Source of the DNA: Ottowia sp.
GTDB lineage: Bacteria > Pseudomonadota > Gammaproteobacteria > Burkholderiales > Burkholderiaceae_C
Direction: 5' to 3'
Assembly: GCF_016703145.1 (NCBI RefSeq)
Contig: NZ_JADJCO010000002.1
Location: forward strand, 558,001-622,000
Length of the DNA: 64,000 nt
Part shown: in pieces, positions 33,024 to 40,534 of the stretch
How the letters are laid out: each line of letters starts with the position of its first letter
Position numbering within the stretch: the first letter of the stretch is position 1
Made by a program: the position numbers and the translations under genes
The notes under the pieces: generated by a model
What the model was told of the DNA's origin: nothing
Database searches by the model: none
The model's input: the letters and a program-made list of their open reading frames with translations, nothing else

Positions 33024-33899
33024 ATGAGCTTCACCCTTCCCGACCGCATCGACACCCGCCCCATCGCCGTGCTGGGCGCCGGCACGCTGGGCCGCCGCAT
33101 CGCGCTGATGCTGGCCACGCGCGGCGCCGAGGTGCGCCTGTACGCGCGCAGCGCCGCTACGCGCGATGCGGGCGTGACCTATGCGCAAGAGCAGTTGCCC
33201 GCCCTGCTGGCCAAGCTGCCCGGCAGCACCGCCGGCACCATCGTGGCCGTGGACAACCTGACCGACGCGGTGAAAGACGCTTGGCTGGTGATCGAGTCGG
33301 TGCCCGAACAGCTGGCGCTGAAGCAGGACCTCTTCACCCAGGTCGATGCGCTGGCCGAGCCTGACGCCATCCTGGCCAGCAACTCCTCGTCCTACGCGTC
33401 CAGCGAATTCGCGGCGAGCGTGAAGAACCCCGCGCGGCTTTTGAACACGCACTTCCTGATGCCGCCGGACATGATTCCGGTGGAGCTGATGTCCTGCGGC
33501 CATACTGACCCGGCGGTGATCGGGTTGCTGGCGCGGGTGCTGCCCGGCTACGGCCTGACGCCCTACGTGGTGCGGCGCGAAAGCATGGGCTTCATCTTCA
33601 ACCGCATCTGGGCCGCCATCAAGCGCGAGACGCTGGCCGTGGTGGCCGAGGGCGTGGCCACGCCGCAGGAGGTGGACGCCATCTACGTCCAGGCGACCGG
33701 CATGACCTACGGCCCGTGCCGGCTGATGGACGCGGTGGGCCTGGACGTGGTGCTGAGCATCGAGGAGCACTACGCCGAGAAGCGCACCGGCCTGCCCGAA
33801 GCGCCGCGCGCCCTGCTGCGCAAACTGGTGGCCGAAGGGAACCTGGGCGCCAAGACCGGGCGCGGGCTGCACGAGGACTACGGCGCGGGTCCGACCTGA
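33024..33899 (+). CDS. 3-hydroxyacyl-CoA dehydrogenase family protein
   Basis: A 291-residue NAD-dependent dehydrogenase. The Rossmann motif is IAVLGAGTLGRRIALMLATR, followed by VIESVPEQLALKQDLF and SNSSSYASSEFA. NTHFLMPPDMIPVELMSCG holds the position of the catalytic His seen in the family (NTHF, about residue 140). The C-terminal domain reads ESMGFIFNRIWAAIKRET. It is a single-domain enzyme, not fused to a hydratase. The substrate is unknown. The ribosome binding site is AGCAGGAGA. Confidence 0.85.
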   Translation: MSFTLPDRIDTRPIAVLGAGTLGRRIALMLATRGAEVRLYARSAATRDAGVTYAQEQLPALLAKLPGSTAGTIVAVDNLTDAVKDAWLVIESVPEQLALKQDLFTQVDALAEPDAILASNSSSYASSEFAASVKNPARLLNTHFLMPPDMIPVELMSCGHTDPAVIGLLARVLPGYGLTPYVVRRESMGFIFNRIWAAIKRETLAVVAEGVATPQEVDAIYVQATGMTYGPCRLMDAVGLDVVLSIEEHYAEKRTGLPEAPRALLRKLVAEGNLGAKTGRGLHEDYGAGPT

Positions 33900-33914
33900 A
33901 CATCAGAAATTTAA

Positions 33915-33975
33915 GCTAAATCGGCTGCTGGCCGGCGTCCAGCAAGCGCGAGAAGCTATTGAAAACATAGTAGAC
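33915..33975 (-). repeat. Dispersed GCTAT repeat copy at the left edge of the accessory region
   Basis: Reverse copy: CTGCTGGCCGGCGTCCAGC, AAGCGCGAGAAGCTATTG, AAAACATAGTAG. It is the last core-type sequence before the accessory region. Confidence 0.65.
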
Positions 33976-34120
33976 AGCGGGCATGAAAAGCACCGTCCAG
34001 TTCTGGAGCGACCCCGCGATGCCCTGCGCTGAAAGTCGGCGCGCCTGCCGCAGCCGGGCCTGCTACCGGCCGCACAGCCACCCGACGTTCTCCATCGGTG
34101 CGGTCGACGAAGGTGCCAGC

Positions 34121-34142
34121 GTGTAAATTGTCATCTGACCCC
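34121..34142 (-). repeat. GGGGTCAGAT-type repeat, left inverted copy
   Basis: Read on the minus strand: GGGGTCAGATGACAATTTAC plus AC. It matches 36510-36531 on the plus strand at 19 of 22 positions. The two are inverted with respect to each other and enclose 34143-36509. Similar motifs are frequent near mobile DNA and toxin-antitoxin genes in proteobacteria, from memory. Confidence 0.7.
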
Positions 34143-34164
34143 ATTAATTCCTCCATTAATTCCT
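34141..34164. repeat. 12-bp tandem repeat
   Basis: CCATTAATTCCT occurs twice in a row (34141-34152 and 34153-34164), directly beside the GGGGTCAGAT-type repeat. Confidence 0.85.
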
Positions 34165-34333
34165 TGGCGCGCTCATCCGGCTGGGCGGTCGCCTCACCTC
34201 GGCCAACGTGGCGTTTGACGACCATCCCAATGCGCAGCGCTTTGCCGACCGCATCGAAACGGTCACCGTCGATTCGGTGCTGGCGTGGCTGGTGCGGAAC
34301 CTGCACGCGGGGCCGGAGCAGCAGGTGCAGTGA
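34160..34333 (+). pseudogene. C-terminal remnant of an unidentified protein
   Basis: An open frame of 57 codons ends in TGA at 34331. It reads FLGALIRLGGRLTSANVAF, then DDHPNAQRFADRIETV and TVDSVLAWLVRNLHAGPEQ. It has no start codon and opens just after the tandem repeat. Codon use is G/C-rich like the core genome, in contrast to the A/T-richer DNA that follows. It looks like the tail of a gene cut by the insertion of the accessory island. I do not recognise the family. Confidence 0.45.
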
Positions 34334-34493
34334 GTTCTGATGGGTCAGGGTGCCAGGGCATCGAATCAATAGAGAAAATCTATAAACAAGACGAAATACA
34401 GGGGAGTTTTGCCGAATTATCGGTCATTTCATTGTATTTTTGTATCGGCCACCGAAAAATGCTAAACTGAAAAGTTTCAAAGGTGACCCACGT

Positions 34494-35885
34494 ATGACTG
34501 TGCAAGCTAGTGAGACACTGTACTGGAACGGTTGGAGATTCCCGCTTTACAGCACGCCATTGAACGGCTGCAAACTGTGGCCAGTAGGTTTTCCTGCTTT
34601 CCGAGCCACCATGACCGCCAACTGGCGCGGCTATCACGGTACATGGAAGATCAAGGACGGCCGCTTGTATTTGGACAAACTTCAAGGCCATGTTGAGGGC
34701 CGCGAAGAGCTTCTCGCGCTCGACGAACTGCTTCCGAACGCCCAGCCACCCATCTTTGCAGAGTGGTTCAGCGGTGAACTGCACCTTGGCACTGGTGCCC
34801 GCGTCCGGACATCACGCGGAACGACGTATGGCGTCCTCTATCGCGACAACGTTTATCTAGAAATAAAAAACGGCGTGTTGCGTGCCATGCGCACCGAGCG
34901 CGATGACCGAGTAATCAAGGGCGCGCCGGTTTTTCATCTTTACAACAACCTGCTTCCCGAAGTCGTGGCCTGGAAGTCAGGTGCCCAGCAAAACTTCGAC
35001 GCTCATTTTTCAGCCTCGCCACGCCCGCATGTCGTGGAATTGAGACTGCGCCAGTTCGCGCCAGAGGAGCCGCAGCGCACTCTGCCCAACTCAGCTGAGC
35101 CGTTCGATCTCACGGTTGCCTTTTCTGTGCAAACGACCTGTGATATCAAATGGGTGCTTGCGCAGTGCGATGCCATGGCAGAGGGGAAACCGGGCGGAAG
35201 CCACGGATGGGAATGTGATGGCGCATGGGGAAAACTCGAATGGCGCAGGGAATTATCTCGATACGCAGAGTCAAGCGACAAATTCTTGGTCGCCTTGGCT
35301 ATCGAGTGGCACCAAGAGGACGGGAAGGAATATCGGCGCACCGTGCGCGCGCCAGGACTCGACGTGGCGTTGACGATCTATTCAGCCTTGCGTCGGTTCG
35401 TGGAAAGCCCATTCTATGACCCCTTCCGCTATGAATGCCTGAAGACGGATCAGGCGTGGCGCCTGCTGATTGCTGATGTCAAATCAGACGATATCGTTAC
35501 CGCATTGGCCGCGTTGTCCGCCAGTGACTTTCAGAAATTCCAGCAGGCACTACAAATCACCAGCCGCGAGCGCCAGCAGCATGGCACGTGGCGGCGCAAG
35601 GGGTTGCAGGAATATCTGGAGGAATCCAAGACACTTGAAGTCGAGCCGACAACCTCATTGCCAATGGACGTTGAACCATATAGCGGATGGCTGAATGGTC
35701 GCTACTCCGCCGACGCGTGGAATGCGTTCACACCGATCGAACGGGCCCACCGATTGCGTTTTTTCGCAATTCTGGAGAACTGGCCGGGATGCAATGGCTC
35801 ACGATTGACCGAGCTGGTTGCGCCCGCCATGGATGCAATAGTTCATAGAAAAGCGCCACATCCTATTGAGAGGGTGCAGTATTAA
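34494..35885 (+). CDS. Unrecognised 463-residue protein
   Basis: I do not recognise this protein as a whole. Residues about 5-135 form a beta-rich domain with NWRGYHGTWKIKDGRLYLDK, IFAEWFSGELHLGTG and GVLYRDNVYLEIKNGVLRAM. Small stand-alone hypothetical proteins with this pattern exist, often near polymorphic toxin loci, as far as I recall. The rest (about 150-463) has no familiar motif; a WRLLIADVKSDDIVTALAAL helical part and a GWLNGRYSADAWNAFTPIERA segment stand out. No signal peptide or membrane segment. The ATG at 34494 has AAAGGTG upstream. Base composition is lower in G/C than the neighbours. It is followed at once by a small zinc-ribbon gene. Confidence 0.75.
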   Translation: MTVQASETLYWNGWRFPLYSTPLNGCKLWPVGFPAFRATMTANWRGYHGTWKIKDGRLYLDKLQGHVEGREELLALDELLPNAQPPIFAEWFSGELHLGTGARVRTSRGTTYGVLYRDNVYLEIKNGVLRAMRTERDDRVIKGAPVFHLYNNLLPEVVAWKSGAQQNFDAHFSASPRPHVVELRLRQFAPEEPQRTLPNSAEPFDLTVAFSVQTTCDIKWVLAQCDAMAEGKPGGSHGWECDGAWGKLEWRRELSRYAESSDKFLVALAIEWHQEDGKEYRRTVRAPGLDVALTIYSALRRFVESPFYDPFRYECLKTDQAWRLLIADVKSDDIVTALAALSASDFQKFQQALQITSRERQQHGTWRRKGLQEYLEESKTLEVEPTTSLPMDVEPYSGWLNGRYSADAWNAFTPIERAHRLRFFAILENWPGCNGSRLTELVAPAMDAIVHRKAPHPIERVQY

Positions 35886-35901
35886 AATTGAGAACACCAA
35901 T

Positions 35902-36438
35902 ATGAGTATTATTTCAAATAACGTTGCGATGCAATATTGCCATCAACAAGTCGTTCAACTCATTGATTCAAATGAGGGTTACATTGATTTCGATGCGCTG
36001 ACACAAATATTGTGCGATATTTTGAAGTATAGAGTAAAATTAATCGGCCCGAATCAAATGATGGCCCTCGAATTTTCCTTGAGAAGGGGAATTGAGGATG
36101 ATTTGCCAACGTACTTTCCGAGTCAATTCCGGGCTCCTGGATATGACGAAGTGTATGAATTTAAGGGAAAAATATCTGATTGGGATTATCGTATGCTGTT
36201 GGCGTTGTGTGTGATCAATTCGGCGAGAACTTTGAGGGTACTGAATTATGAGGGTCAAGAGGCGATGCCAGGGAGAAATTGCCCAGGATGCGGCGAGTCT
36301 ATAATGATGCATGTAGCTACCATTTGTGCTAAATGCAATTTGGCTTTGCCGACGTATGTCAGTAGCGTAGGCATTCCAGCCAGCATTACTAACGCGGCGG
36401 TATCTGAGTGGCTGGACCGAAATATAGATGAAAAATAG
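35902..36438 (+). CDS. Unrecognised 178-residue protein with C-terminal zinc ribbon
   Basis: Function unknown. The C-terminal part has four cysteines in a zinc-ribbon pattern, NCPGCGES then ICAKCNLALP (spacing CxxC-16-CxxC). The N-terminal part is helical (YCHQQVVQLIDSNEGYIDFD, ALEFSLRRGIEDDLPTYFP). The ATG at 35902 is preferred; a TTG at 35866 would overlap the previous gene. The DNA is the most A/T-rich coding DNA in the window, so it is probably acquired. It lies 16 bp after the 463-residue gene, so the two form a likely operon. Confidence 0.7.
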   Translation: MSIISNNVAMQYCHQQVVQLIDSNEGYIDFDALTQILCDILKYRVKLIGPNQMMALEFSLRRGIEDDLPTYFPSQFRAPGYDEVYEFKGKISDWDYRMLLALCVINSARTLRVLNYEGQEAMPGRNCPGCGESIMMHVATICAKCNLALPTYVSSVGIPASITNAAVSEWLDRNIDEK

Positions 36439-36477
36439 GTAATTGTTGCGGCGAGTGTCTAAGCTCAATTTCAATGC

Positions 36478-36511
36478 TGAGAACTGGGGTCTGAGAACTG
36501 GTGAGAACTGG
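36478..36511 (+). repeat. Three near-tandem TGAGAACTGG units
   Basis: TGAGAACTGG starts at 36478, 36492 and 36502. The first and third units continue as GGTC. They lead directly into the right GGGGTCAGAT-type repeat. Confidence 0.8.
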
Positions 36512-36531
36512 GGTCAGATCAAAATTTCCAC
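36510..36531 (+). repeat. GGGGTCAGAT-type repeat, right inverted copy
   Basis: GGGGTCAGATCAAAATTTCC plus AC. It is the inverted partner of 34121-34142. Together they bracket the two unrecognised genes. Confidence 0.7.
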
Positions 36532-36601
36532 ACAAAGAATACTGGGTCTCATCAAGATCGCCACGCACGGCCCACTGTGACGAGGGCTGCGTCTTCCGGC
36601 G

Positions 36602-36989
36602 CTACCAGAGCGTTCGCGTGCCAAACAGCTCGAAAGCGGGGTCGGCGGTGAGCAAGGTGGCGGCTTCGGTCTCGCTTTGCGCGGCCAGCATGCGATCGAA
36701 AGGGTCGCGATGGTGTTGTGGGTAGCTGCCAGCGCGCAGTGCGTGGGTGTGCAGGATAGGCAGCAGTTCGAAAACCGTCGGCGCGCACCAGTTCGTCCAT
36801 CCGCGGAACGATCTCGTCTGCCAGGCTCAGCTTGCCCAAGCGGTGCTTGGTGGCAATTTCCCACGCGCTGGCGGCACTCACGAGGATCGTGTGGCCAGGG
36901 TCGAGGATGGCCGCGCGGGCGTTGGGTGACAGGCGTTGGTCGTCGGTCCACCACCACAGAAGGGCATGGGTGTCCAGCAGCAGTTTCAC
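36602..36989 (-). pseudogene. VapC-type PIN-domain toxin, frameshifted
   Basis: The N-terminal part reads MKLLLDTHALLWWWTDDQRL with the first PIN aspartate, then SAASAWEIATKHRLGKLSL. After residue 72 the frame changes. Removing one T from the TTTT run (AAAA on the plus strand, 36771-36774) restores HTHALRAGSYPQHHRDPFDR and LAAQSETEAATLLTADPAFE up to a TAG at 36602. It belongs to the type II PhdYefM/PIN group (similar to RNases that cut tRNA or mRNA). As read it is truncated or mis-sensed after residue 72. It overlaps its antitoxin by four bases. Confidence 0.85.
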
Positions 36990-37219
36990 CGTGGTTCCCA
37001 GCCGGCCAGTTCTTCGTCGGTCAGGGGGGCGAAGAAGGCCGCATCCACCTTGCCGTTGATCCGGCCGGGGCGGCGCTCGGGGGTGTCGGGCGCCAGCGGC
37101 ATCAGACGTGCGTAGGGCTTGCCGGCTTTGGCCAGGATGATTTCTTCACCCGCGTGCGCCTGTTCAAGCAGGCGCGAGAAGTGGGTCTTGGCGTCGCGGA
37201 CGTTGACTGTTTGGGGCAT
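36986..37219 (-). CDS. Phd/YefM family antitoxin
   Basis: A 77-residue antitoxin. The start MPQTVNVRDAKTHFSRLLEQ and the following AHAGEEIILAKAGKPYARL are the classic Phd/YefM DNA-binding domain; the C-terminal part (FFAPLTDEELAGWEPR) would bind the toxin. It overlaps the PIN toxin start (ATGA-type overlap, 36986-36989). With the toxin broken it may now be an orphan antitoxin. Confidence 0.9.
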   Translation of the reverse strand: MPQTVNVRDAKTHFSRLLEQAHAGEEIILAKAGKPYARLMPLAPDTPERRPGRINGKVDAAFFAPLTDEELAGWEPR

Positions 37220-37250
37220 GGCTGGGCGTGGACGCAGTTGTGGGCTAAAT

Positions 37251-38377
37251 CCAATACTGTTCAGATACGCAGTACTGGCGTGGGCTGATGTCGCTGGTGG
37301 AGCAACGCGCCGCGATGGCGGACGGTGAAGCTGCTCATCTTGCGCTTGACTCCGCGCGGGTTGAGGCGTCCGCGGCTACTAACGCAGCGACCACGGGCAA
37401 TCTCGGCCAGCAGGGACTCACGCCAGCTTTCGAGGCGCTCAGGGGGAACGGCCGCGGCTTGCGGCATCTTGCGTTTGATCACGCGCGCCGCGTGGCTGAA
37501 GCTCAGGCGATCCGGGTCGAGTGCGCGCTGCCAAGCCGCTTGTGCCATGAGTTGGCGGATGGCGAAGTGCGCCAGCAGCAGCCCCCACGGTTCCTGCTTC
37601 ACCAGATCGGGCGTCTTGCTGCGCAGCACGGTGCTGCTGGCGCGCAGGTGCGTCTTGAACTCATCGAACACACCCTCGATCTCCCAGCGCTCGTGGTACA
37701 GCGCCGCCAATTCTTGGCCGGGCGCCTGCTCGGGGTCGAGCAAAGTGGTCACCAGGCGGTAGCTGTCCTTTGTGGGGACGGCCAAGTCGCGCAGCGTGTA
37801 CTCGATGACGCGCACCGTGCGGCCATGCCGCCGGGCGCTGTCTTCACTGTCGAAGACGGTGCTCAGGTACGAGCCATCGGGCGGGACCTGCTGCGCCGCC
37901 AGCTTGATGTTGGAACTCACGCGCCACAGCAGCGTGGCGCCGCTGTCGCAAGCGAGCGCCCAGAGCTTGAAGCTGTAGAAGCCCCGGTCGGCCATTACCA
38001 ACATGTCCTTGCGCAGCCAGCCCGGCAGCAGTTCCGTGGCCATCGCCTTCTCGCTGCGTGCGTACGCGGCGATGCCGGCGGCCACGATGGCGTGCGTGCC
38101 GCACTCGACCAGGCCGAGCAGGCGCGCCTGCGGGAAGGCGCTCTGGCCGCGTACGGCTGTGGGGTAGCCGATTGCGCTGACTGCCTCGCCCTGTCTCGGC
38201 CAGCACCTCGTCGATCAGAGGCCTCGAACACACGCTTGCCAGTACACCTGTGCTGATCAGGTGGGCGACATCGACCTGGTGCGGCAGTACCTTGCGCGTT
38301 CTTGCCATCGGCTCCGTCCTCCATGGATTAGATGGAGCCGAATTATGCTGGCCATTTGTCTATCTGAACAGTATTGG
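37251..38377 (-). mobile_element. IS4-family insertion sequence, internally deleted
   Basis: The ends carry a perfect 17-bp inverted repeat CCAATACTGTTCAGATA (37251-37267 and, inverted, 38361-38377). The element is 1,127 bp. One transposase on the minus strand fills it but lacks the part with the first catalytic Asp. IS4-family relatives with this protein are usually about 1.4 kb. The flanks GGCTAAAT and AGCTAGAT agree at 6 of 8 bases; there is no exact target duplication. It sits between the antitoxin gene and copy B of the upp-doxX duplication. Confidence 0.85.
37261..38308 (-). pseudogene. IS4-family transposase, internally deleted and frameshifted
   Basis: The N-terminal piece starts MARTRKVLPHQVDVAHLIST and continues to LIDEVLAETG, typical of the IS4 transposase N-terminal domain. 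Around 38190 the frame changes and the text resumes as IGYPTAVRGQSAFPQARLL and VECGTHAIVAAGIAAYARSE. Between these points the usual 100 or more residues with the first catalytic Asp are absent. The later catalytic residues remain: Asp in MLVMADRGFYSFKLW and Glu in YHERWEIEGVFDEFKTHLR. The TGA stop lies inside the left terminal repeat. The element cannot make active transposase by itself. Confidence 0.85.
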
Positions 38378-38517
38378 AGCTAGATCCGCAGCGCTATTGC
38401 CGGGAAGTCAATTCCGCATTCGCACACCGAAATTTGAATCAATTCGGCCTCTATCCAGCGCCAGTCTTGCGTAACCCGCTATTTAAAACGCAGCAAACAT
38501 GCTGCCCGCCGCGCGCC
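38378..38517. other. Spacer between the IS element and duplication copy B
   Basis: 140 bp with no gene. It contains GTAACC at 38471-38476, but the base block 16 bases on is GCAA, so it is not counted as a sigma-F promoter. Confidence 0.6.
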
Positions 38518-39676
38518 GCTACTTGGTGCCGAAGATGCGGTCGCCCGCATCGCCCAGGCCGGGCAGGATGTAGCCGTGGTCGTTCAGCTCGCGGTCGATG
38601 GCGGCGGTGTAGATGGGCACGTCGGGGTGCTCGGCGTGCAAGGTGCGGATGCCCTCCGGCGCCGCCAGCAGGCACAGGAACTTGAGCGAGCGCGGCCGCA
38701 GGGCCTTCAGCCGCGCCAGCGCCGCCGCCGCCGAGTGGCCGGTGGCCAGCATCGGGTCCACCGCGATCACGTCGCGCTCGGCCATGTCGGTGGGCATCTT
38801 GAGTAGTACTCCACCGCTTCCAGCGTCTTCGGATCGCGGTACAGGCCGACGTGCCCGACGCGGGCGTTGGGCACCACGCGCAGCAAGCCGTCGAGCATGC
38901 CGTTGCCGGCGCGCAGGATGGAGGCGAACACCAGCTTCTTGCCGTCGATCATGGGGCTGGCCATCTTCTCCAGCGGGGTCTCGATCTCGACCATCTGGGT
39001 CGGCATGTCGCGCGTCACCTCGTAGGCCATCAGCATCGCCAGCTCGCCCAACAGGGTGCGGAAGGTGGTGCTGCTGGCCTCCCTGTCGCGCATCAGCGTG
39101 AGCTTGTGCTGCACCAGGGGGTGGGTGATGTGGTGAACCTGGGCGGCGCGAGGGGCGGGCGTTTGCGGCATGCGGGCGATTGTAGGGAGCGCTGCCCTCC
39201 CGCCGCTCACGACCGGGGCGCGCGGTCTCCCAGCGCATGGTCGATCGAGAGGCGGCCCGGCCCCCAGGCGGCGATCGCCAGCGCCATCGCGGCCCAGGTG
39301 AGGTGCACGGGCCAGCCCTCCGGCACCGTCAGTTCGATCACGCAGGTCATCGCCAGCAGGCCCAGGGCGGCAAAGCGCGTGCCGATGCCCAGCACCAGCA
39401 GCACCGGCAGCAGCACTTCGCCGCAGCCCGAGAGGAAAGCGACCACGGCGGGCGCGGGGAAGGGGTAGGGCCCGCCCGGCAGGTGCAGCTGGAACTCGTC
39501 GGAAAACAGGTAGACCGCCGTGTCATTGAGTTGCAGGAAGCCATCCCATTTCAGGATGCCGGATTTCCAGAACGGCACGGCCAGCGCGATGCGCAGCACG
39601 AATTGCGCGAGCCACGGCTGGGCAATGCCCTCGGCCATGCGCCGGGCTTTGCCGATCAGCCCCAGGGCGGGCGCGG
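38518..39676. repeat. 1,159-bp segmental duplication, copy B (upp + doxX)
   Basis: Direct repeat of 1989-3147, 36.5 kb away. The left edge is the stop codon region of upp. The right edge is inside doxX, after which the two copies have different N-terminal codons but similar ribosome binding sites (CTGGAGACTGACC here, CCAGGAGACTAGAC in copy A). Confidence 0.95.
38519..39171 (-). pseudogene. upp: Uracil phosphoribosyltransferase, second copy, frameshifted
   Basis: Nearly identical to the intact gene at 1990-2643 but one A is missing in the TTGAAGTAG stretch (near 38802). The reading frame breaks after EAVEYY (about residue 123) before the PRPP-binding loop, so no active enzyme is expected. A CC to TT change also turns SLGF into SLKF. 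It follows the intact doxX copy on the same strand. Confidence 0.92.
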
Positions 39677-39701
39677 CGGCGATGTTCTGTGCGGCTTGCA
39701 T
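39207..39701 (-). CDS. DoxX-family membrane protein (intact copy)
   Basis: A 164-residue inner-membrane protein with four hydrophobic stretches. Signature parts are FVLRIALAVPFWKSGILKWD, a central LPGGPYPFPAPAVVAFLSG, VLLPVLLVLGIGTRFAALGL and MTCVIELTVPEGWPVHL. DoxX proteins of this kind often accompany bufferin or DUF692 genes. Here there is no bufferin gene beside it; the N-terminus (MQAAQNIAAAPALG) differs from copy A (MSATHPAAR). It may supply the function lost in the frameshifted copy of the bufferin operon. Confidence 0.9.
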   Translation of the reverse strand: MQAAQNIAAAPALGLIGKARRMAEGIAQPWLAQFVLRIALAVPFWKSGILKWDGFLQLNDTAVYLFSDEFQLHLPGGPYPFPAPAVVAFLSGCGEVLLPVLLVLGIGTRFAALGLLAMTCVIELTVPEGWPVHLTWAAMALAIAAWGPGRLSIDHALGDRAPRS

Positions 39702-39798
39702 GGTCAGTCTCCAGGATGGTCATGAGGGTGGAGGCAATGCCTGAAAACGTTCAGCAGCGACCGGTGGCTTTCTTTGAACAAAACGGGCGATGGCCCGC

Positions 39799-39845
39799 AT
39801 ACCTATTACGCTAATAGCTATTAATAAGATAGCTTGAAGGGCGTG
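39799..39845. repeat. Dispersed GCTAT repeat copy
   Basis: CTAATAGCTATTAATAAGAT followed by AGCTTGAAGGGCG, between copy B and the nucleotidyltransferase gene. Rest of the 39702-39868 gap shows no gene. Confidence 0.6.
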
Positions 39846-39868
39846 GCCGAAATGGGGCGGGTGACCAA

Positions 39869-40534
39869 TCAACCCTGCGCCGCAGCGATCCCGTGCACGA
39901 GAAGGGCCCCGGCACGTTGCGTCGCCACGTCGTCCAGCACCTGGAGCCCGGGCCAGCGGCGCTGGTAGTCGCGCGCCTTGGCCGCGTACAGCCGGGCGTC
40001 CGGGCTGCGCGGGTTCGGGCGCAGCACGCCGTGCATCAGCCCGCCCAGGCCGTCCGGTGCGTAGAGCGTCAGGCCGCCCGGCCGCGGCTGCAGGCCGACG
40101 CAGGTGCCGTCCACCAGGAAGCGGTCGATGCCTTCCATCGAACTGCGCAGCGGGCTGTAGGGCGCGCCGAAGTACGCCTCGTACCAGGTGTGGACGCGGG
40201 CCTGGTTCTTTACCTCCAGTGTCACGCCCAGGTCGGCGCAGGCGGCCTGCACGCGGCGGCCGATGGCGACCTCGGCTTCGAGTGACAGGTCCGAGGCGTC
40301 GAAGTAGAAGAGGTCGTGGTCGCGGATGCCCTCGGCCGGCGGACGGCCGCCGCGCAGGTTCCACACCGTCTGGAACAGGCACCCGGCCACCAGCCAGGCG
40401 TCGGGCAGGCCGAGGGCCGGCAGCCGCTGCAGGATGGCGCGGTTGGCCGGGTTGGCCAGCGCCTGGTCGACAAAAAGCCGGGCCGGCGCATCGGCGCGGC
40501 CCGGCTCGGTCAAAGCGCCCGCCTGTTCAGCCAA
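39869..40534 (-). CDS. Nucleotidyltransferase family protein (DUF925-like)
   Basis: A 221-residue protein with WLVAGCLFQTVWNLRGG, GIRDHDLFYFDASDLS (an acid pair like the metal site of nucleotidyltransferases), NQARVHTWYEAYFGAPY and RLYAAKARDYQRRWP. This matches the DUF925/PF06042-type nucleotidyltransferase-like family, whose substrate is unknown. Its start overlaps the end of the aminotransferase gene by eight bases, so the two are co-transcribed. Confidence 0.82.
   Translation of the reverse strand: MAEQAGALTEPGRADAPARLFVDQALANPANRAILQRLPALGLPDAWLVAGCLFQTVWNLRGGRPPAEGIRDHDLFYFDASDLSLEAEVAIGRRVQAACADLGVTLEVKNQARVHTWYEAYFGAPYSPLRSSMEGIDRFLVDGTCVGLQPRPGGLTLYAPDGLGGLMHGVLRPNPRSPDARLYAAKARDYQRRWPGLQVLDDVATQRAGALLVHGIAAAQG

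Larger units (their letters stand above)
33976..34493. other. Non-coding or remnant region at the left of the accessory island
   Basis: About 520 bp with no intact gene. It contains a GGGGTCAGAT-type repeat (34121-34142), a 12-bp tandem repeat (34141-34164), the tail of a broken gene (34160-34333) and then an abrupt change to A/T-rich DNA from about 34370. No promoter could be assigned with confidence. Confidence 0.6.

Noticed and set aside
37243..38385. Target-site duplication around the IS element
   Set aside because: The flanks GGCTAAAT and AGCTAGAT agree at only 6 of 8 positions; not an exact duplication.
38471..38496. GTAACC followed 16 bases later by a possible -10, beside the IS element
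   Set aside because: The block at the -10 place is GCAA, matching CGAA at two of four bases. No gene starts downstream on that strand.
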